The position numbers were made by a program, and so were the translations under genes. Shown here piece after piece: positions 44,097 to 52,512 of a stretch of 64,000 nucleotides of DNA. Each line of letters starts with the position of its first letter. Position 1 is the first letter of the stretch. The stretch lies in assembly GCA_000985875.1 (NCBI GenBank), contig CCRI01000001.1, forward strand, positions 248,001 to 312,000, written 5' to 3'. The DNA is from Neorhizobium galegae bv. officinalis. GTDB taxonomy: Bacteria; Pseudomonadota; Alphaproteobacteria; Rhizobiales; Rhizobiaceae. The notes under the pieces were generated by a model. That model searched no databases, had not been told where the DNA came from, and worked only from the letters and a program-made list of their open reading frames with translations.

Positions 44097-45488
44097 TTAC
44101 TCGGTGAATTCGACTGTTGTGCCTGGCTTGACCATCTTGGCGAGTTCCCTCGCATCCCAGTTGGTCAGGCGGACGCAGCCGTGGCTGTTGGTCTTGCCGA
44201 TCTTGGAAGGTTCCGGCGTGCCGTGGATGCCGTATGTGGGCTTCGAGAGCGCAATCCAGACCGTGCCGACCGGGCCGTTCGGACCTGGCGGGATCTGCAG
44301 GATCTGGTCGTTGTTGCCCTGCTTGAAATTGATCTTCGGATTGTAGGTGTAACCGGGATCGAGCGCGATGCGTTCGACCGTGTGGGTTCCGGTCGGCGAA
44401 GGCGTGTCGGTCGAGCCGATGGTGGCCGGATAGGCGGCGATCAGGCGCCCGTCCGCGCCGTAAGCGAAGACCTGTTTCCTCGCCTTGTCGGCGAGAATGC
44501 GGGTGACCTGGCCGGCCTTCGGCTGACCGGGATTGATGACCTTGATGGTCGAGCCGGGAATGGTGAAATCGACGCCCGGATTGAGCGCCTTCAGATAGTT
44601 CTCGTCCATGTGGAACTGCTCCGCGAGCTTCTCCGTCACGGATGTATAGGACATGGCCGGCAGCTGCGACTTGTGGGCATAGTCTTCCGGGATCGACGCG
44701 ACGTAGGGACCGGCGGCGTCGGCCGGCGTGATCGTGTAGTCGACGATCGGCAGGCCGCCCGAATAGGTCAGCCTCTGCATGATGTCCTCGGAATTGTTCG
44801 GATCGAGCGTCTCACCGGTCATTTCCTGCCAGGCGGCGATCGCCTTGTTGACGTTGTCGCCGAGATGGCCGTCGATGACGCCGGGGGAAATGCCTTCACG
44901 ATCGAGAAAGACCTGAAGCGCCGCGATCTCCGCCTGCGGTTTCTTTGTGACGGTGATGATCGGCTTCTGCGGCAGAAGCGTTTCCGCCGGCCGCTGGTCC
45001 TGCTCGATCGAAGCCTCCTGCGGATAGCCCGAATCGGTTTCGGGGAAGCCCTCGTCGAGCGGCATGCGGGTCACCGAGCCTTGTCCGGGGATCCCGCCGG
45101 TGATCGCCCCGGGTTCGCCCTGCCGGTATTCGCGGTAGTCGCGATAACCGCCTGCACCCTGCTGGTAACCGCCCGTATCCCGCAATGACCGGTAGCCGCC
45201 CGGCACCGGCGGATATTCCTGGTTCCGGCTGGGGCGATAGGTTTCTCCGCGGATCTCGGTCGCGACGACATTGCCGAAATGGTCGATCAGCACACGGCGC
45301 CCCATGCTGTCGCGGCTGATGATGACATCGCCGCGGTCGGGCACGTAGTCCAGGATCGAGCCGTCAGGTGCGACCAGCATTGTTTCGGAAGGGTAGCGGC
45401 CGTAGCGGTTCTGCGCCTCGGCGGAGGGAATTCCCTGTGCCGCGGTCAAGATAACCAGACTTGCGCATGCAAAAAATAGCCGCTTCAC
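44097..45488 (-). CDS. L,D-transpeptidase (YkuD domain) with peptidoglycan-binding domain
   Basis: Exported cell-wall enzyme of 463 aa. A Sec signal (MKRLFFACASLVILTAAQG... SAEA-QN) is followed by a low-complexity G/Y/R/P-rich region (about 85-135), a peptidoglycan-binding domain (about 185-245: ALQVFLDREGISPGVIDGHLG) and the YkuD catalytic domain (about 330-463) with HGTPEP and SHGCVRLTNWD, whose cysteine is the nucleophile. It would form meso-DAP to meso-DAP cross-links or attach proteins to peptidoglycan. L,D-transpeptidases matter for unipolar growth in Rhizobiales. Confidence 0.93.
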   Translation of the reverse strand: MKRLFFACASLVILTAAQGIPSAEAQNRYGRYPSETMLVAPDGSILDYVPDRGDVIISRDSMGRRVLIDHFGNVVATEIRGETYRPSRNQEYPPVPGGYRSLRDTGGYQQGAGGYRDYREYRQGEPGAITGGIPGQGSVTRMPLDEGFPETDSGYPQEASIEQDQRPAETLLPQKPIITVTKKPQAEIAALQVFLDREGISPGVIDGHLGDNVNKAIAAWQEMTGETLDPNNSEDIMQRLTYSGGLPIVDYTITPADAAGPYVASIPEDYAHKSQLPAMSYTSVTEKLAEQFHMDENYLKALNPGVDFTIPGSTIKVINPGQPKAGQVTRILADKARKQVFAYGADGRLIAAYPATIGSTDTPSPTGTHTVERIALDPGYTYNPKINFKQGNNDQILQIPPGPNGPVGTVWIALSKPTYGIHGTPEPSKIGKTNSHGCVRLTNWDARELAKMVKPGTTVEFTE

Positions 45489-45600
45489 GATGTCACCGAC
45501 TTCCTTGTTTCCTACTTAAACGTAATCGGGAAATCGGACATTGGTTCCCGCCCGTTCGCCTGTCGCCACTGACAAGTTAAATTTGACCGTAGTGTGGAAA

Positions 45601-45637
45601 AAGTGAATTCGTCATGAACACACCGTTAAATTCACTT
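45601..45637. promoter_or_regulatory. Inverted repeat upstream of the DUF4432 gene
   Basis: AAGTGAATT (45601-45609) and AATTCACTT (45629-45637) form a perfect 9-bp inverted repeat with a 19-base spacer, 45 bases before the DUF4432 start. The spacing suits a dimeric regulator bound on one DNA face; no regulator gene is adjacent. Confidence 0.45.
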
Positions 45638-45681
45638 CACGATCGGTTAGAAGTTTTGACGAAACCGGGAAGGGAATGATT

Positions 45682-46521
45682 ATGAAGGCTTTTTCCGCCG
45701 CCAACGGGCCGAGGATTTTCCTCGACGAGAGCTCCGTTCTCGATATCGGAGGCTGCTTTGTCGGCGATGTCGACCTTGCTCCGGGCCGGGCCATTCCGGA
45801 CGATGGTGATCCGCGAATCGATCACTCGCTCGAAGGCTTTCTCTTCACCTGCGGGCCGGACCATATCCGCCACCCGGAGGCGATTGAAGGCGCTTCTGAC
45901 GGCCGGAAATACCCGCTGCACGGATCCTTCTCCTCCCACCCCGCCGAAATCCTGTTCTGGGATGCGCAGGGGCCGGATGCGGAATGCCGTGCGCGGGTGC
46001 CGCTGACCCTTGCGACCGGGGAGACGGCGCTGCTGGAACGCCACTGGCGGATCGACGGGGCGACGGGCGAGGTGAGCCTGTCGGACAAGGTCACCAATAC
46101 CGGTTCGAAGCCATTTGCGCGGGTGCACATGTACCATATGAATATCGGCGCCTGGCTGTTTGATGACCGGGTCCGGCTGAACGGCGCGATGCTCGACAAT
46201 GGTGGCTTCCCCTGGACCTTTGGCGGGGAGACCGGCGGGATATTCTGCGTTCCGGCGGCCGTCGAGGGCGAGCAGTGGGCCGAAATCGCGCTCGGTCCTA
46301 TCGCGGCGATCGGCGGACTGACGCTGAAGGTGAAATTCAGGACAGATACGCTTCCCCATCTGCAGGTCTGGCGGAACCAGAAGGCGCCGGCGCATGTGCT
46401 GGGGATAGAGCCGGTTTCGCATCGCCTGGCAAGCCGCCAGGAACTGGCGGCAAACGGAGAACTCGGCTTCGTCAAACCCGGCGAAAGCGTCGAATACGGA
46501 CTACGCTTCTGCTTCGTCTGA
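45682..46521 (+). CDS. DUF4432 family, aldose 1-epimerase-like protein
   Basis: Cytoplasmic beta-sandwich protein of about 279 aa of the galactose-mutarotase-like fold. The block GRKYPLHGSFSSHPAEI (about residues 72-88) has the conserved histidines, and the late WRNQKAPAHVLGIEPVSH provides further active-site residues, as in DUF4432 proteins. The ATG at 45682 has AAGGGA at a good distance; an ATG at 45676 is too close to it. Family members are proposed sugar mutarotases. The substrate is unknown. Confidence 0.78.
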   Translation: MKAFSAANGPRIFLDESSVLDIGGCFVGDVDLAPGRAIPDDGDPRIDHSLEGFLFTCGPDHIRHPEAIEGASDGRKYPLHGSFSSHPAEILFWDAQGPDAECRARVPLTLATGETALLERHWRIDGATGEVSLSDKVTNTGSKPFARVHMYHMNIGAWLFDDRVRLNGAMLDNGGFPWTFGGETGGIFCVPAAVEGEQWAEIALGPIAAIGGLTLKVKFRTDTLPHLQVWRNQKAPAHVLGIEPVSHRLASRQELAANGELGFVKPGESVEYGLRFCFV

Positions 46522-46610
46522 GACCTGCCGTCCGGCGGCCGTCGCCCGATTGACGCCCGGGCGGCACCGTCGTAATGCTGGCGCCTCAATCAGAACGGAG
46601 GGCTCAAGCC

Positions 46611-46949
46611 ATGGATATCCGCCAGATCAACGACGAGTATTCCGTCACCGGCCAGATCACCGTCGAGGATCTCGATCAGATCAAGGCCATGGGCTTCAAG
46701 TCGGTCGTCTGCCATCGTCCTGACGACGAGGAGCCGGGCCAGCCGCATTTCGCCGAGATCGAAGCCCGCGCCAAGGAACTTGGCCTCGACATCAGCCACA
46801 TTCCGGTCGGCCGCATGGGCGTCGACGAGCAGGGCGTCAAGGCGATGGTCGATGTGCTGGACGAGTTCCCGCGCCCGATGCTCGGCTTCTGCCGGTCCGG
46901 CGCCCGTTCGACGGCGATCTACGAAAAGAGCCAGCATCTGCGCGGCTGA
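46611..46949 (+). CDS. TIGR01244/DUF442 family phosphatase-like protein
   Basis: Small protein of 112 aa with a CX5R phosphatase/rhodanese-like loop, GFCRSGARSTAIYE (about residues 88-101), near the C-terminus. The start MDIRQINDEYSVTGQI follows GGAGGG. It corresponds to the N-terminal domain of the beta-lactamase-hydrolase-like (Blh) proteins, which function in sulfide detoxification in Rhizobiales when fused to a persulfide dioxygenase. Here it stands alone. It is 70 bases upstream of a RidA gene and probably cotranscribed with it. Confidence 0.8.
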   Translation: MDIRQINDEYSVTGQITVEDLDQIKAMGFKSVVCHRPDDEEPGQPHFAEIEARAKELGLDISHIPVGRMGVDEQGVKAMVDVLDEFPRPMLGFCRSGARSTAIYEKSQHLRG

Positions 46950-47019
46950 AGATTTTCCGCGGCCTCGCGGCTTTCGCGCGGGGTCTTTTTCCGAAGCTCA
47001 ATCTTTTGAGGAGAATTCC

Positions 47020-47361
47020 ATGAGCATCCAGCGCATCGAGCCGGGCGCCCGCATGAGCGGCGCCGTCGTCCACGGCAACACCGTCTATCTCGCCGGTCAG
47101 GTCGGCGAAGGTGAGAGTGTCACCGACCAGTGCAAGGACGCGCTCGCCGAAGTCGACCGCCTGCTGGCAGCCGTCGGTTCCGACAAGTCGAAGATCCTGC
47201 AGACGATCATCTACCTGTCGGACATCGCCTATTTCGGCGAAATGAATGCCGTCTGGGAAGCCTGGATCGATCCGGCCAACCCGCCGGCCCGCGCCACCAG
47301 CGAAGCCAAGCTCGCTGCGCCGAAGTACAAGGTCGAGTTCATCGTCACGGCTGCGATCTGA
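47020..47361 (+). CDS. RidA family protein
   Basis: Small YjgF/YER057c/UK114-type protein of 113 aa, with a GAGGAG site before the ATG. Family features: VHGNTVYLAGQVGE, QCKDALAEVDRLLAAVGSD and the PPARATSEAKLAAPKYKVEFIV C-terminal block (from about residue 88). The arginine that binds the substrate carboxylate in imine-deaminating RidA is present (PARAT). It would hydrolyse reactive enamines or imines made by PLP enzymes. A palindromic repeat follows its stop. Confidence 0.9.
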   Translation: MSIQRIEPGARMSGAVVHGNTVYLAGQVGEGESVTDQCKDALAEVDRLLAAVGSDKSKILQTIIYLSDIAYFGEMNAVWEAWIDPANPPARATSEAKLAAPKYKVEFIVTAAI

Positions 47362-47393
47362 GGGTTGCAAGGGAGGCTGCGTCGCCAGCCTCC

Positions 47394-47527
47394 CTCATTC
47401 CTGTGCTTGTCACAGGAATCCAGCGCCCCCAAGTCCTTGGGCGCAAAAGATTCATTTATTTAGAGATACTCCCCCTCACCGCGCAGACGCGCCGTGGCTG
47501 AATTCCTGTGACGAGCACAGGAATGAG
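47394..47527. repeat. Dispersed palindromic repeat, copy 2
   Basis: Same family as the element at 4718-4831. The left arm 47394-47423 is identical to the left arm of copy 1 over 30 bases, and the right arm 47498-47527 is its imperfect inverse. The centre has a GCGCCC...GGGCGC hairpin and an extra AT-rich segment of roughly 20 bases (around 47450-47470) that copy 1 lacks, so this copy is 134 bp. It lies between convergent genes. Confidence 0.85.
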
Positions 47528-47543
47528 GGTTGGAGCGTATAGC

Positions 47544-49205
47544 TCAAGCCTTCTCCCTGATCTGGGTAAGCGTCCTGGCCGGCGTGATCGCTTCCGGGTC
47601 GAGCCTGACCTCGATGATCGAGGGCTTGCCGCTGGCGCGAGCCCGCTCATAGGCCGGGCCGAACTCTTCCGTCTTCTCGACCAGTTCCCCATGTCCGCCA
47701 AAAGCCTTGGCATAGGCGACGAAATCCGGGTTTACGAGGTCGGTGGCGCTGACGCGGCCCGGATATTCCCGCTCTTGATGCATGCGGATCGTGCCGTAGA
47801 TGCCGTTGTTCACCAGCACGGTGATGATCGGCAGGCCGTAGCGCACGGCGGTGATGAATTCCTGGCCGTGCATCATGAAACAGCCGTCACCGGCAAAGCA
47901 GACGACTTCGCGCTCCGGAAAGAGCTGTTTTGCGGCAACGGCCGCCGGCAGGCCATAGCCCATCGAGCCGGAGGTCGGGGCGGACTGGGTGTTGTATTTC
48001 CGGAAGCGGTGGAAGCGATGCAGCCAGGTGGCGTAATTGCCGGCGCCATTGGTGAAGATCGCGTCGTCCGGAACGTTTTCCTCGATCCATTGCATGATCG
48101 GACCCATCTTGACCGGACCGGGACCGGCCTCCGGCGGTGTCGACCATTTCAGATAGGCATCGTGCAGCGCCGATTTCCGTTCGGCCCAGAGCGGGGCGGC
48201 CGGCGGTTCGAGGTCCTTCAGCGCGGCGACGAATTCCGCCGGAGCGGCGCATATCGGAAGGTCGGGCCGGTACATGCGGCCGAGTTCCTCCGGATCGGGG
48301 AAGACATGGACGAGCTTCTGTTTCGGATAGGGGATGTCGATCAGCGTGTAGCTGGAGGAGGGCATTTCCGACATGCGGCTGCCGAGCAGCACCAGCAGGT
48401 CCGCCTCTTTTACCGCCTTGGCGAGCACCGGGTTGATGCCGATGCCGACATCGCCCGCATAGGACGGGTGCAGGTGATCGAACAGCATCTGGCGGCGGAA
48501 GGAGCAGCCGACGGGCACCTTGAAGCGGCTGGCGAAATCCTGGAAATCGGCAACCGCCTGCTCGCTCCAACGGGTGCCGCCGAGGATGAACATCGGACGC
48601 TCGGCGTTCTTGAGCAGGGTTTCGAATGCGGCGATCTGGCTTTTGCCGGGGTGGCTTTCCACCGGCATGTAGGCGCGCGCGTCGACGGCCTCGACTTCAT
48701 CTACCAGCATGTCTTCGGGCAGCGTCAGCACGACCGGGCCGGGGCGGCCGGAGGTGGCGACCGCAAAGGCGCGGGTGACGAATTCGGGAATGCGGCGGGC
48801 GTCGTCGATCTCGCCGACCCATTTGGCGAATTCGGTGAAGGCGCGGCGGTATTCGACTTCCTGGAAGGCCTCGCGCTCCTTCATGTCGCGGCCGATCTGG
48901 CCGACGAAGAGGATCATCGGGATCGAGTCCTGTCTGGCGATATGCAGGCCTGCCGAGGCATTGGTGGCGCCGGGACCCCGGGTCACCATGCAGATGCCCG
49001 GCTCACCGCTGAGGCGGCCCCAGCTATCGGCCATCATCGCGGCACCGCCTTCCTGGCGGCAGACGAGCACCTCGATGCCGCTTTCATAAAGCGCGTCGAG
49101 CACGGCGAGATAGCTCTCGCCCGGAACGCAGGAGATGCGCTTGACGCCGTTCGCCTTCAGCGCCTCGACGATGAGCTGCCCTCCGGTCTTCATGACGGTG
49201 TTCAT
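47544..49205 (-). CDS. Thiamine pyrophosphate-dependent enzyme (acetolactate synthase-like)
   Basis: ThDP enzyme of 553 aa. The N-terminal domain carries the activating glutamate in CRQEGGAAMMAD (about residues 48-59); the middle domain (about 190-330) is FAD/nucleotide-like; the C-terminal domain has the ThDP/Mg motif GDGCFMMHGQEF...VNNGIYG (about 430-460). It is too divergent in its active-site segments to call acetolactate synthase or oxalyl-CoA decarboxylase. Its ATG overlaps the stop of a CaiB/BaiF CoA-transferase by 4 bases, so it may act on the acyl-CoA made by that enzyme, as 2-hydroxyacyl-CoA lyases do. Confidence 0.85.
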   Translation of the reverse strand: MNTVMKTGGQLIVEALKANGVKRISCVPGESYLAVLDALYESGIEVLVCRQEGGAAMMADSWGRLSGEPGICMVTRGPGATNASAGLHIARQDSIPMILFVGQIGRDMKEREAFQEVEYRRAFTEFAKWVGEIDDARRIPEFVTRAFAVATSGRPGPVVLTLPEDMLVDEVEAVDARAYMPVESHPGKSQIAAFETLLKNAERPMFILGGTRWSEQAVADFQDFASRFKVPVGCSFRRQMLFDHLHPSYAGDVGIGINPVLAKAVKEADLLVLLGSRMSEMPSSSYTLIDIPYPKQKLVHVFPDPEELGRMYRPDLPICAAPAEFVAALKDLEPPAAPLWAERKSALHDAYLKWSTPPEAGPGPVKMGPIMQWIEENVPDDAIFTNGAGNYATWLHRFHRFRKYNTQSAPTSGSMGYGLPAAVAAKQLFPEREVVCFAGDGCFMMHGQEFITAVRYGLPIITVLVNNGIYGTIRMHQEREYPGRVSATDLVNPDFVAYAKAFGGHGELVEKTEEFGPAYERARASGKPSIIEVRLDPEAITPARTLTQIREKA

Positions 49206-50404
49206 ATGTCTCTCCCCTCTTTTTCGATGTGATCGAGTTCCGCCAGAACGTCTGCGGTATGTTCGCCGAGTGCGGGGCTCGGCCGGTGATAGGCAAGCGG
49301 CGTTTCGGAGAGCACGATCGGACTGCGCACGCCCGGAATGACCGTGCCGTCGGCCGCTTCGAGATCGATTCGGAGCCCGCGTTCCTTGACCTGCGGGTCG
49401 TCGAACATTTCGGCGATCGAGTTGATCGGCCCGGCCGGCACGGCATTGTCGCCGCAGGCGGCAAGCAGCTCGGCCTTTTTCCATTTCGATGTCTGCGCCA
49501 GGATCAGCCGGCGCACCTCGACGCGGTTGGCGACGCGTGCCTTGTTGGTGGCGAAACGTTCGTCGTCGGCGACCCCCTCGATGCCGAGGATGCGACACAA
49601 CCGGCGGAACTGGCCGTCATTGCCGACCGCGAGGATCAGGTGGCCATCCTCTGCGGGCACGACCTCGTAGGGGCTGATGTTCGGATGGGCATTGCCGAGC
49701 CGCACCGGTGCCTCGCCCGAAACCAGGTAGTTCATGTTCTGGTTGGCGAGGATGCCGGCCTGGACGTCGAGCAGCGCCATGTCGACATGCTGGCCTTCAC
49801 CGGTCTTCATCGCATGGATCAGCGCGCCCTGGATGGCTGTTACAGCATAGATGCCGGTGAAGATGTCGGCGATGGCCACGCCCGCCTTCATGGGCTGGCC
49901 GTCCGGCTCGCCGGTGATCGACATGAAGCCCGACATGCCCTGGACGATATAGTCGTAGCCGGCGAGATTGGCGTAGGGGCCGTTCTGGCCGAAGCCGGTG
50001 ATCGAGCAATAGATCAGCTTCGGATTGATCATTTTAAGGCTCTCGTAGTCGAGGCCGTATTTGACGAGGCCGCCGAGCTTGAAGTTCTCGATCAGTACGT
50101 CGGCGGTCGCCGCCAGCCGGCGGACGATGTCCTGGCCTTCCTCGGTCTTCAGATCGACGGCGATCGAGCGCTTGCCGCGATTGGTGGAGTGGTAATAGGC
50201 GGCCGACAGGTTTTCACCGTCCTTGCCTTCGACGAAGGGAGGACCCCAGGCGCGGGTATCGTCGCCGCCATCGGGATTTTCCACCTTGATGACGTCGGCG
50301 CCCATATCCGCCAGCATCTGCCCGGCCCAGGGACCGGCAAGCACGCGGGCGAGTTCGATGACGCGGATGCCGGTAAGCGGTGGTTTCTTGGGTGTCTGGG
50401 TCAT
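49202..50404 (-). CDS. CaiB/BaiF family CoA-transferase
   Basis: Class III CoA-transferase of 400 aa. The N-terminal block GIRVIELARVLAGPWAGQMLADMGADVIKVE (from about residue 12) and the segment GYDYIVQGMSGFMSITG (aspartate near 150-155 is the acyl-carrying residue) define the family. GNAHPNISPYEVVPAEDG follows. It moves CoA between carboxylic acids. Operon: DMT transporter, CoA-transferase (1-base gap), ThDP enzyme (4-base overlap). Confidence 0.9.
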   Translation of the reverse strand: MTQTPKKPPLTGIRVIELARVLAGPWAGQMLADMGADVIKVENPDGGDDTRAWGPPFVEGKDGENLSAAYYHSTNRGKRSIAVDLKTEEGQDIVRRLAATADVLIENFKLGGLVKYGLDYESLKMINPKLIYCSITGFGQNGPYANLAGYDYIVQGMSGFMSITGEPDGQPMKAGVAIADIFTGIYAVTAIQGALIHAMKTGEGQHVDMALLDVQAGILANQNMNYLVSGEAPVRLGNAHPNISPYEVVPAEDGHLILAVGNDGQFRRLCRILGIEGVADDERFATNKARVANRVEVRRLILAQTSKWKKAELLAACGDNAVPAGPINSIAEMFDDPQVKERGLRIDLEAADGTVIPGVRSPIVLSETPLAYHRPSPALGEHTADVLAELDHIEKEGRDI

Positions 50405-50405
50405 G

Positions 50406-51368
50406 TCACGGGGTCACGGTTGACTTGGCGGCAGTGGTTACCGGCTTCATGGAGGCGACGCGGCGTTCGCGCCAGATGATATAAAGGCCGGAGCCGATGA
50501 TGATCGAAATGCCGAGCCATTTGACCGGATCGGGGAAGTCGCCGAAGACCAGCCAGCCGAACAGCGTCGCCGAAACGATCTCGAAATATTGCAGCGGCGC
50601 GATCACGGATGCCGGCGCGGCCCGATAGGCATAGACGGCAAGGATGCCCGACAGGGCTGCGAACGCGCCGACGCCCACGAGCCACAGCAGGCTCGTCCAG
50701 TCCGGCATGGAGGGCGCCAGGAACGCGATCCCGGTCCGGTCGCCGACAAAGAGCAGGATGGCGGAGATCGGAATTCCCCAGAGCGCCATCTGGAACTGCA
50801 TCGACCAGGGATCCTCGCGATGCGCCAGCGCCCGGGTCAGGATCGCGAAGATCGCCACGCAGAAGGCGGTGACGATCGGCAGCAGCGCCACGAAACCGAT
50901 CTCCTGGAAGCTCGGACGGATGACGATCATGGCGCCGACGAAACCGGCCGCGCAGGCGGTATAACGCCGCCAGCCGATGGTCTCCTTGAGGAAGATGCTG
51001 GAAAGCACCGTCAGGATGATCGGCTCGACGAAGAAGATGGCGATGGCATCGGCCACTTCCATGACCGCCAGCGTCGCCACGAAGCAGACCATCGAGACGG
51101 TGATGAGGCTCGCGCGGATCGCATGGAAGACGCTGAGCCGCCAGGAGAATGTCCGCCAATATCCATTCCACAGCACGATCGGCAGCATGCAGAGCGCCTG
51201 GAAGACGAAGCGGGCGGCGGTGATGAAGGTGGGCGATGCGGTATCGGTCGCAAGTTTGGAAAAGATGTCGATGAAAGGGGCGATCAGCATCGCGACGATC
51301 ATCAGGCCAAGGCCGTTGACGATCCGGTTCGGGGCTGATGCGGCAAGGCTAGCGGGCGACGAATTCAT
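50406..51368 (-). CDS. DMT superfamily (EamA) transporter
   Basis: Inner-membrane protein of 320 aa with ten predicted helices arranged as two EamA repeats (about 15-145 and 160-300). It is the first gene of the operon with the CoA-transferase and ThDP enzyme and ends one base before the CoA-transferase ATG, so it may import or export their substrate or product. The direction and solute cannot be told from sequence. Confidence 0.88.
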   Translation of the reverse strand: MNSSPASLAASAPNRIVNGLGLMIVAMLIAPFIDIFSKLATDTASPTFITAARFVFQALCMLPIVLWNGYWRTFSWRLSVFHAIRASLITVSMVCFVATLAVMEVADAIAIFFVEPIILTVLSSIFLKETIGWRRYTACAAGFVGAMIVIRPSFQEIGFVALLPIVTAFCVAIFAILTRALAHREDPWSMQFQMALWGIPISAILLFVGDRTGIAFLAPSMPDWTSLLWLVGVGAFAALSGILAVYAYRAAPASVIAPLQYFEIVSATLFGWLVFGDFPDPVKWLGISIIIGSGLYIIWRERRVASMKPVTTAAKSTVTP

Positions 51369-51428
51369 GGATTTTCTATAGCCGGGACCGGTTCCGGAAG
51401 CACTTGATTAAATGTCATGAACTCATTC

Positions 51429-51462
51429 CGTTTGATATGCGGGGCCGTTTGATATGCGGGGC
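51429..51462. repeat. 17-bp tandem duplication
   Basis: Two identical 17-bp units (CGTTTGATATGCGGGGC) at 51429-51445 and 51446-51462, followed by a partial third (CGTTTTAT). They lie between the DMT gene start and the alpha/beta hydrolase stop. They look like a replication-slippage product; no function is suggested. Confidence 0.85.
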
Positions 51463-51483
51463 CGTTTTATGTGGACTGTCGAA

Positions 51484-52422
51484 TCAGACCGCCGGCGCCG
51501 GGACGGGCAGGGCGGCCCTGGCCCAGGCGGCGAATTCGGCGGTGGCGCGGCCCCGCACCGTATCGTTCAGCGTTTCGTGGCGCGTGCCGGGCCAGATCTT
51601 GGTCGTGACGTTGGAAAAGCCGTTGCGCTTGAAATGCTCCGAGAGCCACAGGATTTCGCGGCCGCGATTGGTAGCCGGGTCCTCCGCGCCGCCGATCAGG
51701 TGAACGGGTAAGGTTTTCGCGAGCCGATCAATCATCTTCGGCGCACGGAAGGTGAGTTCGAAGAGGTCGAGCCAGAGCGAGACGCTGGCGTCGAAACCGC
51801 AGAGCGGATCGGCGATATAGGCGTCGACGATATCCGGGTCGTGGCTCAGCCAGTCGAATTCCGTCCGGTGGCCGGGGACGGATTTCCCCCAGGCTCCAAA
51901 GGTGAGTTTCGGCAGAAGTCCGCTCGGCACGTCCGAGCCTTTCAGGGCCTTTTCGATGCGCAGGATCACCTGCGCAGCGCGGCCCGCGGGGCCTGGATGG
52001 AAGTTGGAGTTCCAGACCGCGACCGCATCGAAGCTTTCGGGATAATCAACGGCCGCGTTGAGCGCGATCAGTCCGCCCATGGAATGGCCGAAGAGCAGGA
52101 CCGGCAGGCCCGGATGGGCATCCGCCGCCATGTCGCGCATGGCTTTGACGTCCGCGAGCACCAGGTTGACGCCCTCGTGCCGGGCGAACCGACCGATCGG
52201 CGCGTCCGGCGCCGTCGTCTCGCCGTGACCGCGATGGTCGAAGGCGTATACGTGGAAGCCGTGGCCGGCCATGGCCTCGGCGAACGCCCTGTAGCGCCTG
52301 GAATGCTCGGCAAGCCCGTGAGAGATCAGCAGGATGGCGTGCGCCGGTTCTGCCGCCGGCTGGTAATGATAGGCAAGGTTCGCACCCGTCGGGCTCGAAA
52401 ACCGCCTCGTTTCGTCGAACAT
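51484..52422 (-). CDS. Alpha/beta hydrolase (monoglyceride lipase/lysophospholipase-like)
   Basis: Serine hydrolase of 312 aa from ATG 52422 (GAGG before it). It has the oxyanion segment LISHGLAEHSRRY (about 32-44), YAFDHRGHGET, the nucleophile elbow FGHSMGGLI (about 110-118), the acid in GGAEDPAT and the histidine in GTRHETLND. This arrangement matches the monoacylglycerol lipase/PldB-like group. No signal peptide is present. It is divergent from ettA. Confidence 0.87.
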   Translation of the reverse strand: MFDETRRFSSPTGANLAYHYQPAAEPAHAILLISHGLAEHSRRYRAFAEAMAGHGFHVYAFDHRGHGETTAPDAPIGRFARHEGVNLVLADVKAMRDMAADAHPGLPVLLFGHSMGGLIALNAAVDYPESFDAVAVWNSNFHPGPAGRAAQVILRIEKALKGSDVPSGLLPKLTFGAWGKSVPGHRTEFDWLSHDPDIVDAYIADPLCGFDASVSLWLDLFELTFRAPKMIDRLAKTLPVHLIGGAEDPATNRGREILWLSEHFKRNGFSNVTTKIWPGTRHETLNDTVRGRATAEFAAWARAALPVPAPAV

Positions 52423-52512
52423 CCTCGCTCCCTCGACCGTTCGCGCATTGCTCCCGGCTCCCAATTCGCCTACATAGCGGCAAACCGAAATCCCCCCGGA
52501 GCACTTTTATCC

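Noticed and set aside
47544..50404. Oxalate degradation pair (Frc/Oxc)
   Set aside because: The CoA-transferase fits the fold, but the ThDP enzyme lacks the oxalyl-CoA decarboxylase motifs I know, so a specific oxalate function is not supported.
51429..51462. CRISPR-like repeat
   Set aside because: Only two directly adjacent 17-bp units without spacers: simple slippage.
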